Below are positions 21,251-30,912 of a stretch of DNA of 64,000 bases, in pieces. Within the stretch, counting starts at the first letter, position 1; every line of letters begins with the position of its first letter. This DNA is from Cyanodermella asteris (Eukaryota; Ascomycota; Lecanoromycetes; Ostropales; Stictidaceae). The position numbers and the translations under genes were made by a program. The DNA lies in the NCBI GenBank assembly GCA_900618795.1, contig UYJD01000007.1, positions 549,997 through 613,996 of the forward strand. The letters run 5' to 3'. The notes beneath the pieces were generated by a model that saw only the letters and a program-made list of their open reading frames with translations, was not told where the DNA came from and did no database searches.

Positions 21251-22286
21251 CTTTCGAGTGGTCTGGTTACAATATCAGTCAGGAGATGGAGAGGCAACTT
21301 ATATTTATACGCCCTCAATGCGATGATGGCGGCAAGCTGGTGGGGCGATCACGACTACGCCGCCGGCCGCCCAATAGCCCTGCAACTCGATGTGTATAAG
21401 CTAGACGTGGCTCACGTTCGGGCAGAGAACTTTGCAGAATGTGCGTAATGACCTCGTTGCGAAGCTTATTTGGTTTCGGACTGAGCTCGGCCGGCCTTAG
21501 AGACCGGCTTAACAATGCGGCATGCTGACAAAAGACGTGAAGATGGCACGATACGAGCCGCCACGTGCAGTCTAGTGCGAGGCAGTATAGCACCTCGATA
21601 ACCAAAATTCCAGGCTGATCTCCGGAACTGAGTGGTGATGACAGCCACTGAAAGCATAGACTGCAGCATCTCGCAGCTTCACCACAAGGCGTCTCCAAAT
21701 TGTTGCGACACACGCGACCTCACACTCAGCCCTTACTCATCGATGACGGAGACGCAAAGAGCTTGTTGCCTGGCTCGACGGTCAGGACTAGGTCCAGTAA
21801 GGCCAATGGGATCTGACCAACAACGACGAGTCCGCCACCAGACAGATCCGTGCCGCAACTGAACTGCCACCAACTATGCCTGCTTGCATGCCTATCGAAT
21901 CTGTCTGTGATGCTGGTTCTTGTTACCGGTTCACCTCTGCCCGAACCTTCGCACTACACGGCCGCGACTACTAGATTCCCGTGGTTCATCCGAGTGAATC
22001 TCAAGCCGAGCGAGGGCTCAACGATCCCGAAGCATGCTCGAGTCACCGTGTCAGATGCCCCGACAGGCACTTACAGGAGTTTCTACATCCGTGCCATTCC
22101 TCCGAGAACAGTCTTAGGGTCTGGAGGGCGATGAGCGAGCACTCCGCTCGGGACTGTTGGGTCGAGACATTCTGGTCTCAGATAATCTTGGAATCATGTC
22201 ATAATTATGGCAAATTTACATAAGTTTGGACTCTGAAAGGCTGGTGCCATCCCATTCAACACTGTCTCTCGGCTGTGGTACGACCC
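21251..22286. other. Intergenic, no gene seen
   Basis: 1.0 kb with only domain-less open frames, none longer than about 130 codons. It holds the old promoter of the flavoprotein pseudogene and the 3' flank of the peptide-precursor gene. Confidence 0.5.
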
Positions 22287-22594
22287 CTAGTCGCTACCGA
22301 AAGCGCCAGGGATGAGAGGTCCATTGTTGCCACCGAGGATGGGGAGGTAGCCCTCGAGGTTGCTCAACACGTCCATCAGGCTGCCGGAGTTGCCGTCGGA
22401 GTCGGAGCGCTTCTTCTTGTCGCTGCCAAAGGCACCCGGGATGAGGGGCCTACCACAATGGTCAGTGTTTTGCTCGAGAAGAAATCCCTGGAGTCTGAAC
22501 ATGCTCACCCGTTGTTGCCACCGAGGAGAGGGAGGTAGCCCTCGAGGTTGCTCAAGACATCCCCCAGGCCTCCGCTGTTGCCGTCAGAGTCGCT
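22287..22594 (-). repeat. Two 39-codon tandem units in the peptide-precursor gene
   Basis: Unit 1 spans 22594-22509 plus 22449-22420 with an intron inside; unit 2 spans 22407-22290 without one. The DNA of the two units is also highly alike (for example AGCAACCTCGAGGGCTACCT in both), so the duplication is recent or kept uniform. Confidence 0.85.
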
Positions 22595-22719
22595 CTGCAG
22601 AGAATCTCGTTAGCACGGTCTCTATGATGGCATTCGACGACTTGTATACATACCCTCTTACCGGCCGGTGCGGCCAATACAGTTGTCAGACTGAAGAGGG
22701 CGATGATGGAGGAACGCAT
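22287..22719 (-). CDS. Secreted repeat-peptide precursor with Kex2 (KR) sites
   Basis: Three exons, 22719-22654, 22594-22509 and 22449-22287, give 104 aa. Exon 1 (66 nt) encodes a complete signal peptide, MRSSIIALFSLTTVLAAPA, ending in GKR. Exon 2 plus the start of exon 3 encode unit 1: SDSDGNSGGLGDVLSNLEGY, then LPLLGGNNGPLIPGAFGSD. KKKR follows, then unit 2, which differs only at three positions (G/S, G/M, L/I), and the stop. Both introns are 59 bp, and unit 2 lacks the intron that splits unit 1. Dibasic sites before each unit predict Golgi Kex2 cleavage into two 39-residue acidic, amphipathic peptides without cysteine. This layout is known for Kex2-processed repetitive proteins: mating pheromones, Ustilago Rep1 surface peptides, and RiPP precursors such as the ustiloxin type. 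Which of these applies is unknown. Confidence 0.85.
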
Positions 22720-23590
22720 CGTGCTGGATGTACCTGAAGCTTGGTGGTAAATGCTTGGTGAATTTGTCTGGGCGGGAGAAGAGTGGAATGTGAGTGAGGC
22801 AAGACCGCAGGAACAGGCGGGCATGGAGGTTCTGCCTGATATAGAGATTGTCAAAGCAACAAGACTTCAACACATGCTTTGCGACTACTGCAGCGCCGAG
22901 TGCCAATGCAAAGACGCAATCCCATATCAGTCTGACGGGACAGAGAGCCACTCTTCGACCAATAAATCGAAGTCAAGATATCACATCTCTCGCAAAACGT
23001 TGTCGGATCAGTGTAGGTCCCGTGGTGAAAGGGCAGGGGCGAAGCAGTCGACTCCACTGAGAATGGCGCTACCATCCCCATCTTGTATTTTGATTTGACC
23101 TAGACATGCAGGGCACAGATTACGGACCCACTTCGATGCCGCTAAATGTGCCAAAGTGACCGAATTAGGAGCCAAGCTCGATGGTATCATCGCGCTAGGA
23201 CGAAATGGCAGGATTCACACGGGAAACGGACGATCCGATACGCTAAAAGCACGCCGGAGATTGTAGCTTTGCCATTTGGATATTGCTAACGTAAAATGCA
23301 AGTTTCAACAGTCTATCGGATTTTCGGAGAATAGAAACGCAGCGCTGGCGACTAATTTCTTTACTACGTGATGGGCCATGAGAGTCAGAACATGGAGAGT
23401 ATGGTTCGATTGATTCATCTTATTAACAAAATACGGAGGCCCTTGTTCCTCTAGTCACAGTCTGAAAGCCATCTAAAGAATGGTAATCCCTACAGTTTGA
23501 AAGCCATCTACAGAGTGATGGTCACTCGCCTTAGACCGTGTCCCGTCGCGGTCCGCGATACGGCGAATCCACCGCAGCTCGGTTCGATGT
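22720..23590. other. Intergenic with a 35-bp tandem duplication
   Basis: It is the promoter of the peptide-precursor gene and the 3' flank of the selenium-binding-protein-like gene. No gene is seen. Confidence 0.5.
23458..23527. repeat. 35-bp imperfect tandem duplication
   Basis: CAGTCTGAAAGCCATCTA (23458) returns as CAGTTTGAAAGCCATCTA (23493) with a 35-bp period, about 65 bp beyond the stop of the minus-strand gene at 23591. It is probably in its 3' untranslated region. Confidence 0.7.
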
Positions 23591-25021
23591 CTAGTAGTAG
23601 AGCGGGTTCGCCGGGTCGGTCAAGTCGAAGACCACGGCCGAGTGGGGCTTGGCTCCTCCACGCTCCTTGAACTCGTAGGCAAAGTCGATAGAGCGGTTGA
23701 AAGACAGACCTCCGTTGGGGAGGATGTCAATGTATTGGGCTTTGTAATCGGCAGGAGTGTTGATGATGCCAATTTCGCCGGTTTGCACGAAGTAGTCGGT
23801 GACGACAATGTGCTTCTGGTCGGGGGTGACCTTGATGTAGTGGGGTCCGATGATACCCTGGTAAGAATCTGGGTCGTCAAGACGCTTGACATTGTTCAGA
23901 TCGGAGATGTCGAGAGCAGCAATGTGGTCGGCAGTGGTGAGGGTGAAGTAAGCGTACTTGCCGTCCTGAGACAGGTCAGAGTAGATGGCAGTGGTGTCGC
24001 GAGCCTTGGGGCCGAGGTCGTAGAGGAGTTCAGCAACACCCTGCTTCCCGTTGGAATCGGTGCGGAAGGGGTAGATGATCCAGACCTGCCCGAGGTGGAC
24101 AGCGGTTGCAATAGCAGCAGATTCGGGGTTGCCAGGAATGAACTTGACATCCTGGATTCCGCCACCGTTGGGGATGGTAATAGTTCGAATGATCTTGCGG
24201 GTAGGCAGATCCCAGAGACGAAGTGTGTTGGCGCGCTGAATGCCGAGAGTGGGCTTCAGAATAGTGGCAGGAACGACAAAGTCGGAGGTGAGCATGACGT
24301 TCTTTTCGAAGTCGATGGACAGACCGTGAGGGCTGAACTGCTCGTTCAAGATGTTCAGGGTTCCTTCAACATCCTCGGGCCATTCGTGAATGATGTTGTA
24401 GTTCTCATCAGTCTCAACAAGACGGCCTGGCGAGAGACCAACAGCAGAGCCCATGTAGGTGATGAAGAAACCTCCACCAGGCTTTGCTCGGATCTCGTCC
24501 GCAATCGAGGACAAGAGAGCACGGTCGCTCTTCTTGAACGTGGGATTATAGGGGTCGCTGACATCAAAGTAGAAGCCGGTATCCTGCGTCTTCAGCAGGG
24601 AGAGGAGACCACCGCCCCATATGGTCCTGCCATCCTTGGAGACACCGGAGTGGTGAGGGCTGTTCCCCGAAGAAGGCACATCGACGATCTTGAAGAGAGT
24701 TCCGAAAGTGTCATCGTCCAAGCTGTAGGCAGCGAGGAAGTCCTTGTGGTTGTTGTCTCCGGCAGCTGTCCAGAAGTACCCAATCTTCTTGGGCCTGATC
24801 TTAGTGTTGACCTCGTGAGGGGGGCTGTCCAGGGGAGGAGTGGGCAGCTGCAAGATGGGCAGTGGCGGTGCGTTGGAGGCCAAGGGCTCGGTGACACCAG
24901 GAATGGCGGGAATCAGAGGAGGCAGAGAGATCTGTCTCTTCGTTGGAGTGTTGGCGCCCTGAGGCAGAGCAGCGGCAAAGCCACTGAGGGCAACAAGGCA
25001 TGCAGTGCTGAAGGACCGCAT
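23591..25021 (-). CDS. Secreted selenium-binding-protein (SBP56)-like beta-propeller
   Basis: A single-exon protein of 476 aa, close to the usual size of SBP56/methanethiol oxidase proteins. It starts with a signal peptide (MRSFSTACLVALSGFAAALP) and a short propeptide ending in KR (28-29). Family-like landmarks are FWTAAGDNNHKDF, NSPHHSGVSKDG (His123/124), SPHGLSIDFEKNVMLTSDF, GGGIQDVKFIPGNP, IGPHYIKVTPDQKHIVVTDY and GGLSFNRSIDFAYE. The histidines fall where metal-binding residues occur in SELENBP1-type propellers. Known members oxidise methanethiol to H2S, H2O2 and formaldehyde and are mostly cytosolic, so a secreted form is unusual. The family call rests on these motifs, and activity is unproven. 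A 527-codon antisense frame is a shadow of codon bias. Confidence 0.7.
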   Translation of the reverse strand: MRSFSTACLVALSGFAAALPQGANTPTKRQISLPPLIPAIPGVTEPLASNAPPLPILQLPTPPLDSPPHEVNTKIRPKKIGYFWTAAGDNNHKDFLAAYSLDDDTFGTLFKIVDVPSSGNSPHHSGVSKDGRTIWGGGLLSLLKTQDTGFYFDVSDPYNPTFKKSDRALLSSIADEIRAKPGGGFFITYMGSAVGLSPGRLVETDENYNIIHEWPEDVEGTLNILNEQFSPHGLSIDFEKNVMLTSDFVVPATILKPTLGIQRANTLRLWDLPTRKIIRTITIPNGGGIQDVKFIPGNPESAAIATAVHLGQVWIIYPFRTDSNGKQGVAELLYDLGPKARDTTAIYSDLSQDGKYAYFTLTTADHIAALDISDLNNVKRLDDPDSYQGIIGPHYIKVTPDQKHIVVTDYFVQTGEIGIINTPADYKAQYIDILPNGGLSFNRSIDFAYEFKERGGAKPHSAVVFDLTDPANPLYY

Positions 25022-27829
25022 CTTGCACGATTTCGAGAGGTCGCTGTGGCTGGAAAGAGCGCTTCTGAGCTTGTCAGAGCGTTATTGAGCAAGTTTGAGC
25101 AGCGTGGTCAAGACTATCTGCTCGAGCCCGGAAACCAGGGCCCTTATAAAGACAACCAGTCTCCTTCACACGAACCACCATTCTTGACACTCCGGTCACT
25201 TCACGCCCTCGGTCCATCCCAATAATCGCCTCATCGATGGTGTGCTTTGAGACATACACAGTCCACATCTCGGTGGCGCCTATTTCGCTGGCAACGGAGC
25301 ATGTATCCTTGCCGCTTTGAGACACCTTGGGCGGAGAAAGTTTATTGCTAGCACGGCAGGCTGGAAGACGTTGGTGGCAAAAGAAAGTAATGGCAAAGAA
25401 GGATCAGCAATCTGAGCGCCCAGAGGTTGCCCGAAAAGTATCCGTCCTTCCTAGCGTCGAGCACTAGCATCAGGAAGTTGCCATATCAACCCTACATGGA
25501 ATAGCGTGTCCTTGCTCCTGAACATCATCTGGTGACAATTTCTTACATTCAGACGGACCTCCGAGGAATTTCATCTCATCTCATCACATCACAATTTTGG
25601 TAACGCTCCTCTCACATCTCACCGTGATGGTCAGGTGGCTTCAGCATGCAGTGGAGACCAGGCGAGAGTGCCGGAATGAACAGACACACCAATCTCGATG
25701 TCTGTCCACTGGTTCAGCATCCTACAGGCTCGGCTTTCAAGTCAGCTCGACAACCTCCATGTTGACTTGATGGTATCTGGTTGATGGTTTCTCGGCGTTG
25801 ATGGTCATCAAATCTGGAGTCAAACACGCTATCCCCGCCGTTGGTGCCGTCGGCGGACAGGGTTTCTTTGCATTAGACGACAGACTCACCGTGCCAGCTG
25901 CTCTGGCTGCGGCGCAAATTGTCACAGTACTGTAGGATGGTGTTAAGATGGGACACAGGGGCAGCTCACATCATGCGGCACACAAAGCTAGCACTGCAGC
26001 ACATCTCTCGATTGACACAACAATCATGGCCTTGATTGGATGTGTTTGGTATGCCTTGCTCACTCAAACTTTTCCGTCCGTGCTAATGTCGATATCGACA
26101 ATTTGGTGTACCATTGTCAGGCACCCAGGAGGAACTTCCGGCCTCGTTCACCTGTTTCCTTGCCGACCGCACAAGAGGCGCAGATGTTCAAAATCGCATC
26201 TTGCTTAGAGAGGCGCTAGCACTCTCATGTCTTGGCTAACAGGGGTCTGTCAGACAGTTGGGACCCTGGAAAGGAATGGAGATCGGCAATGTGTCACACA
26301 AACTCGGACCATGCATTCGGTCTTTGCCAGGTGGTGGTAGCCGCTTGCCCTTTTTGGTCAAGCACATGACAGCAAAACACATTCACTGAAGATGAAGCTT
26401 TGTAGCTTTGTGTTGACTTCGAGCTGGAGTGTCTTGGCTTGCTGAGTACCTACCGATAGGTGGTTGCTTAGCTCGGAAAACGTCAAGTAATTTGGAACGC
26501 TTTCCGCTTGGATACGACAGTAGGCGATGAATGCCTCGAGGTAAGTCAAACACTTGAATTTCTCATGGATATGCTCGAGGCAGGAGCTTTTGGTTTCGAG
26601 GGAAGAAAGGGCCCTTGCGCTGCCCATCTTTGAAAGCTTCCCACCGGCAATCTTCCGGTATTGTTTGCAGTTGTCTGGCTTTTCATAGCTTGATCAAGGC
26701 AGATTGCAGATCTTGGACCGCCGAGGGTAGGCTGAAGGATCTTCCACTTCTAGCACGCCGATAACGGGGCCCTCGAAAGTGCCAGGAACCCTCACAAGCA
26801 ACCTGCAGGGGCTGCGATCCTAGCGTTGGAGGAGATCTCGGAACACCAGCTAAGCAATGACTAGTGGCAAATAAGCAATCACGGCCATGAATCTCGAGAC
26901 TGCGTGGGCCCTGGCACCTCCCAAAGGCGGATTGTTCATTCCGCAAAGGGATAACGATGCAGGCATGCCTGCAACCGAGGCTACCAGGGAAGTTCCGCGC
27001 TTGCCTGTTGGCGCTCTTGATTGACTGTATATGACCTAGAGGACGGTTTTTGTTGCAGGTATAGGATGGCGTGCTGAATGAGGCTGGCGATCCCAAGAAG
27101 GTCGAATGCTTGGCAGGCGCACGGTTGGGACGCCTTATTGCAAAGGCCCAAGCTTTCAATCTGCATGATGAGTCCGGTTCGGGGAGAACTGCTGAAGGGG
27201 TGGAGCAAAAGCGTTGAAGTGGCTGCACAAGTCACGAAAAGGGACGGATGGACGTTGGCGGCAAAGGCTTGGCGCTATGGCACCATCTCAAGCTTCAATT
27301 CCGTACACTAACCGCCATCCTTTCTGACAACCCAACACCATGATGCCTCGCCACAACTATGCTGGAAAATTAAAAGGAGCTCACAACCAAGGTTCCAACT
27401 CTCAGCACACGGCACCGGTCTCCAGATCTCAGCATGGAGTCCAGGTGAATCAGCTTCCCGTGCTATCGATATTACGTCGAGTGAACTAGCGCATTGGTCG
27501 GCGATCGCGTGAGCCATCTCGATCATGTAACTTCCCAGTCAAAGGCTCCGACTATGGTGCATCCTGGCGTCAGTTTGACACGGCCTGCATGCCTTTGCCG
27601 CATTTTCGACCAAAAGGGTAAGAAGCTATTAGGCCTAGCCAAGTCCGAGCCAGCTTACTGAATAGTCTCACTGGATCATTTGACCGGGATCTTGCGTGAC
27701 AGCTTCTCAATTTGACAGACCCTGTGAAAGTCCACTCCCCGAAAGCATATATGTAATAGTTCTTTTCCGCCGTTGTGAGCAAATCGTGCACTTGGACAGC
27801 CTGTCAACGCCTTTGCGAAGTATCTCAAC
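25022..27829. other. Long intergenic region, no gene seen
   Basis: 2.8 kb without a convincing gene. Open frames up to 181 codons (26683-27228 minus) have low-complexity composition and no domain. A TCATC/ACATC-type short repeat lies at about 25571-25594. It holds the promoters of the flanking genes. Confidence 0.5.
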
Positions 27830-29328
27830 ATGAAGGTCCAGCAGCTTTCACTTCTTCTTTTGTCGTCGAGCGTTCTTGCTGTGGCAACGCCGTATGCTCG
27901 CAGTGGCTCGGATGATGTCTCCCAGCATACTGGCTCCAAGCATTTGCGTCCTGTAATTGAGAAGAGACAGTCCGGGCCCGGGTTCGGTTCAGGCCAGCCC
28001 TACGATGGCAAGGGTAAGGGTGCTCCTTTGCTTGGAGGAACCAACCAAGCCCTTGACCTGCAAAATCCTGCCAACCTGGGGCAGCAGTCCACGGACAATG
28101 GTGAGCAAACCAAGCGCGTTCGCGTACGGTGAACCGAATACTGAAGTCTAGCTAGGCAACGTCGTCAACCTCAAGTGGGCATTTAGCGACTCCAAGACCC
28201 GTCTCTTGAACGGCGGCTGGGTGCGCGAGCAGCTCATTACGGACCTCCCAGCCTCCACAGACATTGCCGCAGCTCAGCAGCATCTGACAAAGGGCTCTAC
28301 CCGTGAGCTGCACTGGCACAGAGTCGTACGTCAAGCTGTGAACCGCGGCGGATTTCTTGACTGACGTTGCACAGGCCGAGTGGGGTTACGTCTACAAGGG
28401 TCAGGTCGGTCTTGGAGCCGTTGACGAGAACGGGCAGAATCAGTACGAGGTGCTCAACGAGGGCGACATCTGGTATTTCCCCAAGGGTGAGGCTCACGTC
28501 ATTACCGGTCTTGCGGACCAGAACGAATATCTCCTGGCATTCGACGACGGCAACTTCGAGGCCACAGGCACGACATTCATGGTCGATGACTGGGTCTCTC
28601 ACACACCCAAGGACATCCTCGCCAAGAATTTCGGTACGTAAAATGTGCTTCCTCAGTAGCGTGCAGAAAGCTAACTCTTGAAGGCGTCGACGCGTCAGTC
28701 TTCAACAACGTCCCTAGCCCGAACCCGTACATCACCAATGGCACCGTGAACACCGAAGGTGTCTCCTCGCCCTACGGCGCTCTCTCCGGCAACTCATCGT
28801 TCATTTACCATGCCAGTAAAGTCAACGCTACAAAGGCTGCAGGTGGCGGCGGCACGGTCAAGATCGTCGACTCCAAAAGCTTCCCTGCCGCCAAGACCAT
28901 CGCTGCCGCTATAGTGACCCTCGAGCCCGGTAAGTTACCCCAGTCGGGTCATTTGCGAGCGTTCGTGCTGACTCGTCCCAGGTGCGCTGCGAGAGCTTCA
29001 CTGGCACCCGAACGCTCAGGAGTGGCTGTACTTCCTCAAGGGCGAGGCTCAGGCTACCGTCTTCTTGGGCGGTTCCCTAGCTCGCACCTTCAACTTCCGC
29101 GCCGGTGACACGGCCGCCATTCCCGACAATGCGGGTCATTACGTCTTGAACACGAGCGAGAACGAGACCCTGCAGTGGATTGAGCTGTACAAGAGCGACC
29201 GTGTTGTTGACATCTCCCTGACTCAGTGGCTGGCTCTCACTCCTGCTCCACTTGTCGCTCAGATCCTGAAGATTCCGATCGAGACTGTTCGCAACTTGAA
29301 GAAGGAGAAGCAACTTATCATTGCATGA
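27830..29328 (+). CDS. Oxalate decarboxylase (secreted bicupin)
   Basis: Five exons, 27830-28100, 28156-28325, 28375-28633, 28684-28929 and 28982-29328, give 430 aa. A signal peptide (MKVQQLSLLLLSSSVLAVA) is followed by a propeptide ending EKR (45-46). Cupin 1 carries RELHWHRVAEWGYVYKG (His143, His145, Glu149 as Mn ligands) and EAHVI for the last His. Cupin 2 carries RELHWHPNAQEWLYFLKG (His322, His324, Glu329) and AGHYVLNTSENE. Both metal sites look complete. The enzyme turns oxalate into formate and CO2 with manganese and lets fungi tolerate oxalate they or rivals secrete. Phases agree at every junction. Confidence 0.93.
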
Positions 29329-29695
29329 GGTGTCCGTGCCGTCAGCATTAATATAGTAAGGCCGTATCACGATCGTATATAGTAATAAGAGAAGTAATTT
29401 CATCCCAAGTGTATCGTCATTGCCTTTCACCTCGAACTTGTTTCTTCGAATGTCTTGTCCTCTTTCGCAATACTACCAAGCCCGCAATACTCGTATCCGC
29501 CAAGTCTTCACGTTCTCTGTCTCTTCGCAACAGCACATGGCTCCGTGATCAATTTAGACGCTTGCCTACCATCACCTCGAAGCCGTTCGTCTCAGCTCTC
29601 AACACGCACATCTCTGAACCCTCCCTCCGTCTCTTCGTCGTCCCCTAAATGCCACTACACACTCTCTCACGCTCGTCCCCCCCCGGCCGGCACAA
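29329..29695. terminator. Convergent 3' flanks
   Basis: A 367-bp stretch between the ends of the oxalate decarboxylase gene (+) and a small secreted protein gene (-). AT-rich sequence just after 29340 is a plausible polyadenylation region. No gene is seen. Confidence 0.35.
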
Positions 29696-30106
29696 TCACC
29701 CGCAAATACCCCATATACGCACTGCATGACGGGCCCAAAGTCCACAGATTGCGTCTGATTCGGCAGTCCCTTCAAAAGTCCAGTTCGTCACAGCCTTTGG
29801 TGTCTCGAGGATAAAGTCTGGTCCTCGTATCCCCTCGTTCACGAGCGCTATGATGTCGGGGCACTTCAGCGGGACAGAGAAGTTGGCGAACGCGCGTGTC
29901 GTGTCGATTGCGGACGTCGGTGTCCAGGGAGCAGGCGAGGTGCTACTGGACGTGATGGGGATTTGAACTGGTCGGCCGGGGATAAGGAAGATGTCGGAGG
30001 AGGGGTGTGTGAAGGTCGCGTCTGGGTCCTGTCTGGGATACAGAGGGAATGCCAGAGACGGGATTGAGAAAGGAAGGAAAGAGGGAAAGGTTGTGAAAAC
30101 GTTCAT
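29696..30106 (-). CDS. Small putative secreted protein, unknown function
   Basis: A single-exon frame of 136 aa from the ATG at 30106 (MNVFTTFPSFLPFSIPSLAFPLYPRQ), whose start looks like a signal peptide followed by a PRQ processing site. An in-frame ATG at 30151 would add 15 residues. The mature part is Pro/Ser/Thr-rich with an N-x-S/T site (ANFSV), an NWTFEGTAESDAICG stretch and three cysteines. No domain is recognised. It is convergent with the oxalate decarboxylase gene. Length and composition fit small secreted fungal proteins, but it may be longer through an unseen exon. Confidence 0.5.
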   Translation of the reverse strand: MNVFTTFPSFLPFSIPSLAFPLYPRQDPDATFTHPSSDIFLIPGRPVQIPITSSSTSPAPWTPTSAIDTTRAFANFSVPLKCPDIIALVNEGIRGPDFILETPKAVTNWTFEGTAESDAICGLWARHAVRIWGICG

Positions 30107-30912
30107 TTTGTGGATGCGAAGGAGGTGACTCAAGAAGAGGAAGCTGGGCAAATGCGTGGAAGCTTTCAGCTGTTGAGATATAAACGACTCAGGGTAACGG
30201 GATTAATTTTGGGCACCAGATGTAAACGTACACTCAAGTATTGGCGATGTCATGCTCGGCGACGGCGAGCTAGAAGCTTAAACTCAAACTGACAAATCTC
30301 GGCCAAGCTCAATGTTTGGATTTAGGCGCGCAGCGAAGATCCAGAATGGTGGAAATTTTATGAATCAGACGAACAGTTACATCTTCAGAGGCGGCCGGTC
30401 AATATACCCATGATAGGTTCACAGTTCCTGGGCAGAGCAGACCTTTGCCGGAGATGGTTCGAAAGGTAGAACTCATTGCAACTGTGAATATTGCGGCGTA
30501 CGACACCCTGGCAAGGAAGCCAGAGAGACGGTTACGAATTTGTGGCGCTGCGTGTGAGCTTGCTTCTACCCTTTGCGGCAGACCCCGAGATTACAACACA
30601 GTAAGCACAATGTGTTTGCGATTCTCCGACTTTACCACCTGTTGCATTGATGTCGGCCTTTCGTTGTTCCGCTATCCCGGTCATGAAGGCAAGGACAGCG
30701 TGAGAATCCTAGTAGTGAGCATAAATAGATACTCGACAACAAAAAGGCAGGGGACGCAGATTGCCTGTGATAAGGTCGAATTCAATGTCATGAATCGTGC
30801 CATTTTCTCTATGGAAAAATCGTGCCTTCGCCTATTCGGGGAATACGTCAATTTATGTGCTCGCACGATCATAGCAGACATGCTCAGATAGTGCTGAGAT
30901 AACTGCAAGCTT
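30107..30912. other. Intergenic
   Basis: It is the promoter of the small secreted protein gene and the 3' flank of UFD2. A 148-codon plus-strand frame at 30445-30891 has no recognisable domain. Confidence 0.5.

Noticed and set aside
26683-27228. 181-codon minus-strand frame
   Set aside because: Composition looks non-coding, with no domain and no start or splice context.
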